A DNA stretch of 40,293 bases, taken from positions 1 through 40,293 of IMG/VR virus record IMGVR_UViG_3300028595_000028. The stretch is one strand, 5' to 3'. Source of the stretch: a virus. The notes under the pieces are model-generated. The model was not told where the DNA came from. It did no database searches and saw nothing but the letters and a program-made list of their open reading frames with translations. The position numbers were made by a program, and so were the translations under genes. Positions 14,244 to 21,323 of this stretch are shown one piece after another. The first letter of the stretch is position 1. Every line of letters begins with the position of its first letter.

Positions 14244-14482
14244 CAACAGAAGCACAAGCAAAACAACTGCAAGACATTCTAAACGCCAGGTTGCCGGTGA
14301 TAGACCGATGGGAAAAGGTCGAAGTAACGCAGGACGGGGTTAATGGTTTGATCCGGTGGAGCCAACCCAAGAGGGGGAACATTCACGGTTTCGAAACAAA
14401 GGAATTTCCCGTTAAGGATTTCCCCGTATTGATCGAACGGAACGTGGCGAGGTTAGCTAACGAAACAAAGACGTACAAATGA
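14240..14482 (+). CDS. Hypothetical small protein
   Basis: An 80-residue protein with a helical N-terminus (EAQAKQLQDILNARL) and a beta-prone remainder (VNGLIRWSQPKRGNIHGFET). It joins its neighbours by ATGA overlaps at both ends, part of a run of five coupled genes (14064-15067). No family is recognised. Confidence 0.55.
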   Translation: MTTEAQAKQLQDILNARLPVIDRWEKVEVTQDGVNGLIRWSQPKRGNIHGFETKEFPVKDFPVLIERNVARLANETKTYK

Positions 14483-14628
14483 TAGACCGGATCACCATAT
14501 TATTATTGAATCTCTTCGATGAGATAGAACTCTGTTACCGTCAACTCTTCCCCGTGTTCTACGTTAAACGGGGCCGGGATTATAAGCATTTATTTGTATT
14601 AGGAATTCACATAGGAATAAAACAATGA
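14479..14628 (+). CDS. Small hydrophobic/aromatic protein
   Basis: A 49-residue ORF (ITILLLNLFDEIELCYRQL then a Tyr/Arg/Lys-rich region). It has ATGA overlaps at both ends, which strongly suggests translation. The N-terminal hydrophobic helix is too short and acidic for a sure membrane span. Function unknown. Confidence 0.5.
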   Translation: MIDRITILLLNLFDEIELCYRQLFPVFYVKRGRDYKHLFVLGIHIGIKQ

Positions 14629-14828
14629 AAAGTTACAAAGAAGCATTAGAAGAGGCCTTAACCGTTCCGTGGGCCTTAAAGGATGGTTGGATATACACAG
14701 CCGATGAAATCCCCTTCGAGTGGGAGGAACACCCCGTTAGCAGGCGAATAATGATAGCCGGTTGGTTCAATAAGGACCATGCAGAATTCGCCCATCATAT
14801 TATTGACCTTCACAACGACAACCTATGA
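14625..14828 (+). CDS. Hypothetical small protein
   Basis: A 67-residue Trp- and His-rich protein (YKEALEEALTVPWALKDGW, then a C-terminal HAEFAHHIIDLHND helix). It is coupled by ATGA overlaps to both neighbours. No family is recognised. Confidence 0.5.
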   Translation: MKSYKEALEEALTVPWALKDGWIYTADEIPFEWEEHPVSRRIMIAGWFNKDHAEFAHHIIDLHNDNL

Positions 14829-15067
14829 AAGCAAAATTCACAACAACCGACCCCAAAGAGATAAGGTGCCTGGCTAAGTCGCAAGATATAGCGGTAGCCC
14901 TTTGGAACATCGTTTATAACATCCCCAGAGAGGTTGAGAGGATAATGGATGCTTCTGAGGAGTTCGGCAGCGCTGCTACAGCACGAGAGGTTCTTGAGAT
15001 ATACAATCAGACCATCCTTGACGAACTCGACCACCATAATATAATTATAAATGATCTAACGGAGTAG
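14825..15067 (+). CDS. Hypothetical helical protein
   Basis: An 80-residue protein with the segment AKSQDIAVALWNIVYNIPRE (about 17-36), a type seen in small Bacteroidota phage proteins. It is mainly helical and acidic, and the last of the ATGA-coupled run. It is followed by a small hairpin (GCACC/GGTGC, 15080-15095). Function unknown. Confidence 0.5.
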   Translation: MKAKFTTTDPKEIRCLAKSQDIAVALWNIVYNIPREVERIMDASEEFGSAATAREVLEIYNQTILDELDHHNIIINDLTE

Positions 15068-15120
15068 TAATTCACGATAAGCACCATATGCGGTGCAGAT
15101 CAAAAATAAAAACCAAAGAA

Positions 15121-15327
15121 ATGAAAATAACATTAAGACACGCCACATTTGGAATTGAAATGACGGTTACAAGCTATGGGGAAAATGCGAAAATAGTAGA
15201 AGACGTAACCGATTTAGATCACATTGTAAATACAAACTTAATTCAAAACCTTAGAGATGTTGCTGATGAACTTGAGGAGCATAATCGAGTCAACGGATAC
15301 TCTAATAAACCCGTTAATCAAAAATAA
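15121..15327 (+). CDS. Hypothetical small protein
   Basis: A 68-residue protein from the ATG at 15121, chosen because it has the same leader (AATAAAAAC-AAAG-A-ATG) as the next gene; an upstream in-frame ATG at 15088 lies in a hairpin. The N-terminus is beta-prone (KITLRHATFGIEMTVTS) and the C-terminus is a helix with LRDVADELEEHNRVNG. Function unknown. Confidence 0.5.
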   Translation: MKITLRHATFGIEMTVTSYGENAKIVEDVTDLDHIVNTNLIQNLRDVADELEEHNRVNGYSNKPVNQK

Positions 15328-15338
15328 AAACTAAAGCA

Positions 15339-15518
15339 ATGAAAGTAATAAACACATTATCTGATGTTGGCTATCCAACAAGCGGCAAGAAATTAATCGT
15401 AGAGAGTGACGACTCGTTAGTTAACAACAATTCTGTAAAACTCACCATAGGAGATACGTCTATTGCAGTTAGGTCGTATGACCTGTTGAAATCTGTTAAG
15501 AACGCAATGAACGCCTAA
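15339..15518 (+). CDS. Hypothetical small protein
   Basis: A 59-residue ORF with an A-rich leader nearly identical to that of the preceding gene. The product is beta-prone with a C-terminal helix (RSYDLLKSVKNAMNA). It is followed directly by the palindrome at 15521. Function unknown. Confidence 0.5.
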   Translation: MKVINTLSDVGYPTSGKKLIVESDDSLVNNNSVKLTIGDTSIAVRSYDLLKSVKNAMNA

Positions 15519-15549
15519 CCCCTCCGATCGGAGGATAAATAAAAGGATT
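15517..15549 (+). promoter_or_regulatory. GGAGG-sequestering leader hairpin, copy 1
   Basis: AACCCCTCC then GATC and GGAGGATAAA contains a 14-bp perfect palindrome (15521-15534). The GGAGG ends 15 nt before the ATG at 15550. The same design, with the same 15-nt spacing, recurs at 17901-17932, suggesting translational control or an RNA-binding site. Confidence 0.5.
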
Positions 15550-16068
15550 ATGAAAGAACTGGAATCAATCAAAAGAAATTGGCAGCAGCACAACCGAGAT
15601 AACGGGCTAACATGGAACGAGGTTAGTCAGTTGTGCGATGAGATTGCCGGGGTTGTAGCATCCGATATAAAAATGAAGCTTCTATCCGCATACTCAGAAA
15701 ACGAGGCTCTGATCGAAAGGGTGAAGGAATTGGAGCAATCCCGACAAAGTGCGGAATTTATCGAAGAGTTCAAAAAAGCCAACTGTTATCAACAAAGGGT
15801 ACAGACAGGCGAAACCTTTTATAAGGACAGCATAAGATTCAAGCGAACCCCGACTGAGGTTATAGAATGGCTGGAACAATATGCCAAAAGCGGGAACGAA
15901 ACCCCGCCAAAAGAGGGAATGAGCGCAGAGGAGTGGCTTGTTTGCAATTGGCGAAGTCAGTTCAATCCGTTATTGGATAAAGCCAACAGGTCAATGCCAC
16001 AATATTCGTTTGATGATGTAACCGATATGATGGAACAATACGCCCAACACATAAACAAAACACAATGA
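15550..16068 (+). CDS. Hypothetical protein with C-terminal MEQYAQH motif
   Basis: A 172-residue, charged, largely helical protein. Its C-terminus, DDVTDMMEQYAQHIN, closely resembles the C-terminus of the next small protein (VDAMEEYAQHVN). The middle has another similar unit, EVIEWLEQYAKSGNE (~100-114), so this looks like a repeated short helical motif in early phage proteins. Function unknown. Confidence 0.55.
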   Translation: MKELESIKRNWQQHNRDNGLTWNEVSQLCDEIAGVVASDIKMKLLSAYSENEALIERVKELEQSRQSAEFIEEFKKANCYQQRVQTGETFYKDSIRFKRTPTEVIEWLEQYAKSGNETPPKEGMSAEEWLVCNWRSQFNPLLDKANRSMPQYSFDDVTDMMEQYAQHINKTQ

Positions 16069-16235
16069 AAACAGCAGAAGAGATATTGAGAGAATACGTT
16101 GACTTCGAACACGTCAACCAAAGCGAACCAGTTGAACTGCTGCCACTAACAATTGTGGACGCTATGGAGGAATACGCCCAGCACGTAAACCTAATGACCA
16201 CAAACCCCAACAATAACCCAACAAATCGGGGTTAA
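16065..16235 (+). CDS. Small protein with MEEYAQH motif
   Basis: A 56-residue ORF joined to the preceding gene by an ATGA overlap. It shares the (D)xMEEYAQHVN motif with the preceding protein's C-terminus and ends in an Asn/Pro-rich tail. It is probably a partial paralogue. Function unknown. Confidence 0.5.
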   Translation: MKTAEEILREYVDFEHVNQSEPVELLPLTIVDAMEEYAQHVNLMTTNPNNNPTNRG

Positions 16236-16371
16236 TGGTGAATAATACTTACATCCTATGAAAACCGCTTACCATGATCCGCAGCTTGTGAATATCGCAT
16301 ATCGCAATAATTAAACACACAGCTTTAAAAATACTTTCAATTATCAGCATATTTGCTTAATAACTTTAAAC
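16236..16371 (+). promoter_or_regulatory. A/T-rich intergenic region before the DnaA-domain-like gene
   Basis: It holds a tandem 7-bp repeat ATATCGC-ATATCGC (16292-16305), a possible 18-codon ORF (16259-16315) and a -7-like box TAACTTTA (16361-16368) ending 3 nt before the next ATG, with no clear -33 box. It could be a promoter, operator or origin-related segment; the evidence is thin. Confidence 0.3.
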
Positions 16372-16791
16372 ATGATGGACTTTATAACACAAGCGCAGAA
16401 GATAGCCATCTTCGACTACCTGAACGAGGCCGGGCAGATAACCCACAGGGTGATACAGGAAGCCGAGGAACGAACCGAAGCATGGGTAGAGGTGCTAACC
16501 CTTGAAGAGATACTTGAGGCCGTTACGGAGGTTCTATTCGTGCCGGTTAAGGACATTGAATCGCCTTCACGGAATTTCCACATTAACTTTGCCCGTAAAT
16601 GTTACTACTACCTTGCCAGAAACGAGGGGCACACCTATTCCAATGTAGGGGCGAGGGTGAACCGGGATGCTCAGACTGTTAACAAGATGGTGAAAACGGT
16701 AGGGGAATCAATAGCCTCCGGCCCTGCCCAGGATACCTATATGCTGGCAGCTTTAACGAAGATTCAGCAGGTTTTAGCAGAAAAAAAGTAA
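16372..16791 (+). CDS. DnaA domain IV-like DNA-binding protein 1
   Basis: A 139-residue protein. Residues about 45-110 resemble the C-terminal DNA-binding domain of DnaA: LEAVTEVLFVPVKDIESPSR, FARKCYYYLARNEG, then TYSNVGARVNRDAQTV where DnaA has its IG..F.RDHSTV signature. There is no AAA+ domain. It could bind DnaA-box-like sites to control replication or late transcription. An ATG at 16375 is an equal alternative start. A related protein lies at 17933-18334. Confidence 0.65.
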   Translation: MMDFITQAQKIAIFDYLNEAGQITHRVIQEAEERTEAWVEVLTLEEILEAVTEVLFVPVKDIESPSRNFHINFARKCYYYLARNEGHTYSNVGARVNRDAQTVNKMVKTVGESIASGPAQDTYMLAALTKIQQVLAEKK

Positions 16792-16810
16792 AAAAAAGTA
16801 AAAAAAGTTT
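16781..16810 (+). repeat. A-tract repeat before a promoter
   Basis: Three A7-8 tracts separated by GT spacers overlap the end of the DnaA-domain-like gene and lie just upstream of the promoter at 16818. They are in a position to bend DNA or act as an UP-like element. Confidence 0.4.
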
Positions 16811-16817
16811 GTTTTTC

Positions 16818-16848
16818 TTTGGTGGTAATGAAAAAAGTTGTATATTTA
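16818..16848 (+). promoter_or_regulatory. Bacteroidota-type promoter
   Basis: TTTG (16818-16821), exactly 19 nt, then TATATTTA (16841-16848), one base off consensus. It lies 23 nt before the ATG at 16872 and likely drives the small-gene block up to the terminator at 18370. Confidence 0.75.
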
Positions 16849-16871
16849 CATAAACAAAAACACCAAACAAG

Positions 16872-17138
16872 ATGAAAACAGATTACGAAAAACTAATGAA
16901 GGCTCTAAAAGAGGTCAAAAGGGAAAACGCATCAAAAAACTCAACTAAAAAAGAAAAGCCTCAGAATGAATCTTACGAGGATGCTCTTTACACAGAAGAG
17001 GATTGGTTAGAATATTACGAAGAGGCTTCCCGTTCAGAATTAAGAGCCAACCTCCGCAGACTTGGAGATAACTACTTAACAGGTTCAAAAAAGAACGAAA
17101 GATACGCAATAAGGACTTTACTTGGATTAGCCACTTAA
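16872..17138 (+). CDS. Hypothetical charged protein
   Basis: An 88-residue protein: Lys-rich N-terminal half, acidic middle (YTEEDWLEYYEEASRSELRA) and a basic C-terminus (KKNERYAIRTLLGLAT). The first gene after a good promoter. No family is recognised. Confidence 0.55.
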   Translation: MKTDYEKLMKALKEVKRENASKNSTKKEKPQNESYEDALYTEEDWLEYYEEASRSELRANLRRLGDNYLTGSKKNERYAIRTLLGLAT

Positions 17139-17148
17139 AAATAAAAAA

Positions 17149-17358
17149 ATGGATTGGATAGGAAACCTATTAATAATAATCGGGCTGTGGAGTGCCGGAA
17201 ATAAATATAAATATGCCTTCGCGTTTTCGTTTGTTGGGGAGGCGATTTGGACAATATGGGCTATTAATAATCACCTTTGGTCTTTAGCTTTTGTTTGTGC
17301 TGTATTTGCTTTCATTGCAATAAGAAATATTTTTAAATGGAATAAAGAAGCTAAATAG
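17149..17358 (+). CDS. Small membrane protein
   Basis: A 69-residue protein with hydrophobic segments at about 4-16, 22-40 and 44-62, ending in a positive tail (FKWNKEAK). The pattern GNLLIIIGLWSAGNKYKYA followed by SFVGEAIWTIWAI resembles small PnuC-like membrane proteins found in phages, but it is too short to be a transporter. Function unknown; it could affect the host membrane. Confidence 0.6.
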   Translation: MDWIGNLLIIIGLWSAGNKYKYAFAFSFVGEAIWTIWAINNHLWSLAFVCAVFAFIAIRNIFKWNKEAK

Positions 17359-17373
17359 CAACGTTCTTATTAT

Positions 17374-17436
17374 GGGATGAAAGGAGGTGGGGAATGCTTT
17401 AAGGTTTAGTAGGCATATCCCCATCCCTTTTAAAAA
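17374..17436 (+). promoter_or_regulatory. Structured leader with competing stems
   Basis: TGGGGAATGC (17388-17397) pairs with GCAT-A-TCCCCA (17413-17423). GGGATG (17374-17379) can instead pair with CATCCC (17422-17427), which shares two bases with the first stem. GGAGG lies at 17383. A T/A-rich stretch and an ATG at 17444 follow. This resembles a regulatory leader. Confidence 0.4.
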
Positions 17437-17443
17437 AAACAAA

Positions 17444-17602
17444 ATGAAGCTACACGAAGTACCAAATAACACTTGGATAACCTTAAATGGGGAGAAACTT
17501 CTATTCCACCACATCGATGGGATGTATTCTTATTGCACTACCGAGGATAACAGGGTTGTTCATTTGGTTGCCTGGGCAGAGGTTGAACTTGCCTATACGT
17601 GA
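17444..17602 (+). CDS. Hypothetical small protein
   Basis: A 52-residue beta-prone protein (LHEVPNNTWITLNGEKLLFH, then NRVVHLVAWAEVEL). The open frame extends upstream without a good start, through the structured leader, so ATG 17444 is chosen. Function unknown. Confidence 0.5.
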   Translation: MKLHEVPNNTWITLNGEKLLFHHIDGMYSYCTTEDNRVVHLVAWAEVELAYT

Positions 17603-17681
17603 AATAGCCGATAAATTGATTTATAAGTGAAATAACCTGTTGCAAATAAAGCAACACCTGCACGACTAAAGCAATAAGACA
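17603..17681 (+). repeat. Short intergenic repeats and a hairpin
   Basis: It holds near-repeats GTGAAATAGCC and GTGAAATAACC, and a 6-bp hairpin TGTTGC/GCAACA (17638-17656) without a T run. No ORF is seen. Confidence 0.3.
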
Positions 17682-17921
17682 ATGAAAAAGGAATTTAAAA
17701 AGTTTATGAAAGAGATCGGAGCCTGGGAGAAGTTTAAGGACAATCTTCCCCGTGGCTTTAAGCGGCTATCAGAAAACGTGCCTGCTGAAAAGTATATCTC
17801 ATCGTGGTTTCTGTGGTGTGAGACAGATGAGGGATGGCATTATTGGAGTTTAGTCCAGAATCTTTGGGAAAAACACATGGAAGAGAATTGTTTATTTGGT
17901 AACCCCTCCCACGGAGGATAA
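17682..17921 (+). CDS. Hypothetical small protein
   Basis: A 79-residue Trp- and Lys-rich protein (KFMKEIGAWEKFKDNLPRGF, then SWFLWCETDEGWHYWSLVQN). Its last codons overlap the GGAGG hairpin of the following gene. No family is recognised. Confidence 0.5.
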   Translation: MKKEFKKFMKEIGAWEKFKDNLPRGFKRLSENVPAEKYISSWFLWCETDEGWHYWSLVQNLWEKHMEENCLFGNPSHGG

Positions 17922-17932
17922 AGAATAAGATA
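17901..17932 (+). promoter_or_regulatory. GGAGG-sequestering leader hairpin, copy 2
   Basis: AACCCCTCC-CAC-GGAGGATAAA forms a CCTCC/GGAGG stem (17905-17917), with the GGAGG ending 15 nt before the ATG at 17933. It matches the element at 15517-15549 in sequence and spacing. Confidence 0.5.
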
Positions 17933-18334
17933 ATGAAAGCAGCAATTAAATTACTTTTATTCGATTCGCTCGATTTAAAACAAGAGGCTTTAGAGGGCCT
18001 GGAGAGGAAAGCTAAAGAATTAGAAAATATTCTTAATATCCCGGAGAGTTGGGAGATATTAGAAACCGTCTGTGATGAATACTTAATACCGGTTAACAAG
18101 ATACTAATCCGGGACAAGAGCGAACCACTAAGGACCATTCGAATGATTATTATCTTTATTTGCCACGAGGCGGGCTATTCAAGCGAGAATATAGGGATAA
18201 CAGTTAGGCGGTCACGTAATACTATAGACGGAACAATAAGGCGAGTACAGGAGCTTATAGACGATCGTGAGGTGTGCTACGATAAAAAACTACACGCCCA
18301 CATAAATAAAATACGACAAAAGGTTTTTAATTAA
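17933..18334 (+). CDS. DnaA domain IV-like DNA-binding protein 2
   Basis: A 133-residue protein. After a charged helical start (1-40), residues about 42-106 follow the DnaA domain IV pattern: LETVCDEYLIPVNKILIRDK, TIRMIIIFICHEAG, then YSSENIGITVRRSRNTID. There is no ATPase domain. It is a distant relative of the protein at 16372. It is the last gene before a strong terminator and lies just upstream of the packaging genes, so it may switch late transcription or replication. This role is inferred. Confidence 0.6.
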   Translation: MKAAIKLLLFDSLDLKQEALEGLERKAKELENILNIPESWEILETVCDEYLIPVNKILIRDKSEPLRTIRMIIIFICHEAGYSSENIGITVRRSRNTIDGTIRRVQELIDDREVCYDKKLHAHINKIRQKVFN

Positions 18335-18369
18335 ATAAAGGCGTTTTTCATGGTTTGGGTTAGTTTTGG

Positions 18370-18401
18370 CCTCTCCTGTCTTCGGATAGGGGAGGTTTTT
18401 T
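18370..18401 (+). terminator. Intrinsic terminator with UUCG loop
   Basis: CCTCTCCTGTC and GATAGGGGAGG pair around a TTCG tetraloop (18381-18384), followed by six T residues. It ends the early/middle block. Confidence 0.9.
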
Positions 18402-18440
18402 GTTCCCGTAACTTTTCAGTATATAAGATGTTTCGTTTAA

Positions 18441-18469
18441 TTGTATTCCAAAATAATGTTTTATTTTTG
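18441..18469 (+). promoter_or_regulatory. Late-region promoter
   Basis: TTG (18441-18443), 18 nt, then TATTTTTG (18462-18469), a perfect TAnnTTTG box. It ends 9 nt before the ATG at 18479 and lies just after a terminator, so it likely drives the packaging genes. Confidence 0.65.
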
Positions 18470-18478
18470 GAGTAGATT

Positions 18479-18790
18479 ATGAGATACAAACCGATAGGCT
18501 CGTTTTTAAACTCGATACTCCCTAATTGGGTAGCTGGGATATGCCTTGCGCCGTTTGGGATCTACATAAGAGAGGAGTATATAAATAGGGAGAAGATAAG
18601 AAGACACGAGGCGATACACTGGAAGCAGCAGATAGAGCTATTAATACTTCCATTTTACCTAATATACTTCGTAGAGTGGATACTGAAAGGATACAAAGGC
18701 ATCTCCTTTGAGAGGGAAGCCAACCACTGGGAGGATAAAGACATCACTAAAAGAAAGCCATACGGATGGATGAGATTGATCTATCACTAA
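18479..18790 (+). CDS. HEAIH membrane-associated putative zincin
   Basis: A 103-residue protein with RRHEAIHWKQQIELL (His43, Glu44, His47) and a later FEREANHWE that could supply the third zinc ligand. Hydrophobic segments lie at about 13-30 and 50-68. It resembles small phage proteins with a peptidase-like HExxH motif near a membrane helix. Substrate unknown. It is the first gene of the late transcript, before the terminase. Confidence 0.65.
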   Translation: MRYKPIGSFLNSILPNWVAGICLAPFGIYIREEYINREKIRRHEAIHWKQQIELLILPFYLIYFVEWILKGYKGISFEREANHWEDKDITKRKPYGWMRLIYH

Positions 18791-18795
18791 TCGAT

Positions 18796-18870
18796 ATGAC
18801 CGAAGAAGAAAAAGAGCTTCTTAGAGAGTTGCATCAATACTATACGCACGATGTTCGAAAAAGGAAATAA
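18796..18870 (+). CDS. Very small ORF
   Basis: A 24-residue acidic ORF (EEEKELLRELHQYY) between the HEAIH gene and terS, overlapping terS by 20 bases. It has a plausible start and an open frame, but only its position supports it. Confidence 0.3.
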   Translation: MTEEEKELLRELHQYYTHDVRKRK

Positions 18871-19252
18871 AGACGCAGAGAAGTATAACGAGAAAGAGGC
18901 CCATAAGTTACTCGACAGAAGCATCGAATTAGCTAATGAGGTAGAGGATGGAGCTTACAAATTTGACTTCATAGGAGAGGTAGCAAGGGAGTTGGGAACG
19001 TACCACCACATATATAGACATCTAATCAAAAGATTCCCAGAGCTTAAGGGTAAGTTTGAGCTATTAAAGAGCACACTTGAGGCAAATTGTTATTCCAACA
19101 CTAAAAAAGGGAAGATAAGAGAAGCTACCGGAATAGTAAATCTCAAGTCAAATCACAAGTGGACAGATCGCCAGGAAATCAACCAAGAGATAAAGATGCC
19201 GTCCGTTACGATCGTTAAGCATGGAGATAAACCTAACGAAGAAGCAAAGTGA
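18851..19252 (+). CDS. terS: Terminase small subunit
   Basis: A 133-residue helical protein, the DNA-recognition subunit of the packaging motor. It has an N-terminal acidic helical part and a helix-turn-helix-like region (VARELGTYHHIYRHLIKRFP, about 38-57). The conserved ATGIVNLKSNHKWTDRQEIN (about 95-115) matches the phage TerS ending in which a (F/V)NLK-x-(N/K)xxWxD motif precedes a variable tail. It overlaps terL by 32 bases. Confidence 0.75.
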   Translation: MFEKGNKDAEKYNEKEAHKLLDRSIELANEVEDGAYKFDFIGEVARELGTYHHIYRHLIKRFPELKGKFELLKSTLEANCYSNTKKGKIREATGIVNLKSNHKWTDRQEINQEIKMPSVTIVKHGDKPNEEAK

Positions 19253-20501
19253 GGCGTGGGACTACCTGGAAGACTCATCCACTAATTATATTGTTTTTGG
19301 TGGTGCTGCAGGTGGTGCTAAGTCTTATCTCTCTGCTATTTGGCTTTGGTATTTATGCGCTACTTATGATAATGTCCATTGCTTTGTCGGGCGTGAGGAG
19401 CTTAAAAGACTTCGTGAGTCATGGGTAATGACCTGGCACAAGATGATAGCTCAATTTAAACTACCAAAAGCAGACTATAACGCGAAGGACAATTACTTTA
19501 TATTTCCTAATCAATCCAGAATAGACTTACTTGATTTAAGATATATGCCGAGTGACCCTTTGTATGAAAGATACGGATCTGTTGAATACACTTGCGGAGT
19601 AATTGAAGAGGGTGGCGAGGTAGCCTTCGAGGCATTCGACACTTTAAAGAGCAGGATAGGAAGGTATAATAACGCTGAGCACGGGATCACACCGAAGATA
19701 CTTATCACCTGTAATCCCAAAAAGAACTGGCTTTATAATCAATTCTACCTACCTTGGAAAAGGGGGAGCCTATCGGAAGATATGGCATTCATTCAAGCCC
19801 TACCGCATGACAACCCACACTTGCCACCTGATTACATAGAGGGGCTAAAGAAGATCACCGATAAGGCTCGCAAGCAAAGGCTGCTGTACGGGGAGTGGGA
19901 ATACGATGACAGTGACAATTCTCTTATCTCGTTTGATTCTATCCAAGACCTATTTACAAATGTAGTCCAAGGTGGCAAGAGGTATATAACAGCTGATATT
20001 GCGCGCTATGGGGCCGATGCTACGGTTATCGGCTACTGGAATGGGTTAAGACTAGAGGAGATAATTAAAATAGATAAGAGCGATTTAATGCACGTTGTGG
20101 GGGTTATCAATAAGCTACGTGAGGAGAAGGGTGTGGCCCTTTCTAATGTTATTGTGGATGAGCAGGGTGTCGGTGGGGGTGTTAAGGATGCTCTAAAGTG
20201 CAAGGGTTTTATAGCTAACGGGAGGCCTTTCGCCGATGGGAAGAACTTCTCGAATATCAAAAGCCAGTGCTTTTTCAAGTTAGCCGATTATATAAACGAT
20301 GGGAAGATATGGGCGGTAGATAAGTTCCGGGAATCGATCACTCAGGAGCTGGAGATGGTAAAGAGCGACACCATAACCGGAGACGGTAAGCAGAGCGTAT
20401 TAGGAAAGGACAAGGTAAGGGAGCTGCTAGGGAGGAGTCCAGACTTTGCCGATATGATGATGATGCGGATGTATTACGAGTTAAGACCAACATACTTTTA
20501 A
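19221..20501 (+). CDS. terL: Terminase large subunit
   Basis: A 426-residue packaging ATPase and nuclease. Walker A is FGGAAGGAKS (26-35) and the Walker B region is CGVIEEGGEV (125-134). Motif III is LITCNPKKNW (161-170). The C-terminal RNase H-like nuclease has TADIARYGADAT (Asp259, Asp265), VDEQGVGGG (Asp313) and SPDFADMMMMR (last acidic site, about 413-418). It docks on the portal and cuts concatemeric DNA. Confidence 0.95.
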   Translation: MEINLTKKQSEAWDYLEDSSTNYIVFGGAAGGAKSYLSAIWLWYLCATYDNVHCFVGREELKRLRESWVMTWHKMIAQFKLPKADYNAKDNYFIFPNQSRIDLLDLRYMPSDPLYERYGSVEYTCGVIEEGGEVAFEAFDTLKSRIGRYNNAEHGITPKILITCNPKKNWLYNQFYLPWKRGSLSEDMAFIQALPHDNPHLPPDYIEGLKKITDKARKQRLLYGEWEYDDSDNSLISFDSIQDLFTNVVQGGKRYITADIARYGADATVIGYWNGLRLEEIIKIDKSDLMHVVGVINKLREEKGVALSNVIVDEQGVGGGVKDALKCKGFIANGRPFADGKNFSNIKSQCFFKLADYINDGKIWAVDKFRESITQELEMVKSDTITGDGKQSVLGKDKVRELLGRSPDFADMMMMRMYYELRPTYF

Positions 20502-20502
20502 T

Positions 20503-21243
20503 ATGAAAATAGGAATAGCGGTTACTACATTCAACAAGGAGGGTGGTACGAGGCATCACGTACTCGATTACACCCTAAGTAAATTAGCGAAGTACAAAGA
20601 CGACAACCAGGAGATAATCGTGATAGACGATTCTGTAGATGATGGGCCTTTGTCTACTGCCGAGGCGAATAGGAGTATATGCAATAAGTACGGGTTCGAT
20701 TACTTCCTAAACAAAGAACGGAAGGGCATCCCACATTCAAAAAAGGAGGGATTCGAGAGGCTAAGACATTGCGATTATCAGATATGGTTAGACGATGATT
20801 GCTATCCTAAGTTCTACGGGTGGGCAATTCCACTTGTTACGGCGATGGATAACGAGCAGCGTCACCTGCTTTACCTGAAGCAGTGGGCACACATTCGGTA
20901 CGTTTCTAATTGGACTAACGGGCGCGTAGACATATCGGAATACTCAGGGGCTACGGCCTGTCTGATGACGTTTACTAAGGATATTTACGAAGAGATAGAG
21001 AACTTCGCCGAGGGCTTCGGGCTGTATGGGTCGTGGCATCACACCTTGAGTACAAAGATATATAACGATGGGTTGAATCACGTTAAGTACGGAACAGTCC
21101 CAGAGATAGAAACCATAATGGGGTCTTTTGATATTACCGGAATACCTAAAGACTTCGGTGGGTGTTTCGGTCCATCTTTAACCGTAGAAGAGCGCAGGGA
21201 GTCTTTAAAGAGCTATAATGATGGAGAAAGTGTAATACCATGA
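20503..21243 (+). CDS. GT2-family glycosyltransferase (GT-A fold)
   Basis: A 246-residue protein with a GT-A nucleotide-binding start, GIAVTTFNKEGG (3-14), EIIVIDDS (37-44) and the metal-binding WLDDDCYPKF (DxD, about 95-104). A later GSWHH (about 176-180) could supply the metal-binding His seen in many GT2 enzymes. It lies directly before a UDP-galactopyranose mutase gene, so a galactofuranosyltransferase is an attractive guess. The donor is not proved by sequence. It is co-transcribed with virion genes. Confidence 0.8.
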   Translation: MKIGIAVTTFNKEGGTRHHVLDYTLSKLAKYKDDNQEIIVIDDSVDDGPLSTAEANRSICNKYGFDYFLNKERKGIPHSKKEGFERLRHCDYQIWLDDDCYPKFYGWAIPLVTAMDNEQRHLLYLKQWAHIRYVSNWTNGRVDISEYSGATACLMTFTKDIYEEIENFAEGFGLYGSWHHTLSTKIYNDGLNHVKYGTVPEIETIMGSFDITGIPKDFGGCFGPSLTVEERRESLKSYNDGESVIP

Positions 21244-21323
21244 TCGAGTTATTGGTAAGTCTGTTTTTCCTTTGGTTAATCGTTAAGTTATTTGGTGACG
21301 AGAATAGTGGACAGGATTGGTGA
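21240..21323 (+). CDS. Very small membrane peptide
   Basis: A 27-residue ORF with one hydrophobic helix (LLVSLFFLWLIVKLF) and a polar tail. It starts in an ATGA overlap with the GT2 gene and ends in a TGATG overlap with the mutase gene; these two junctions argue for real translation. Function unknown. Confidence 0.5.
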   Translation: MIELLVSLFFLWLIVKLFGDENSGQDW

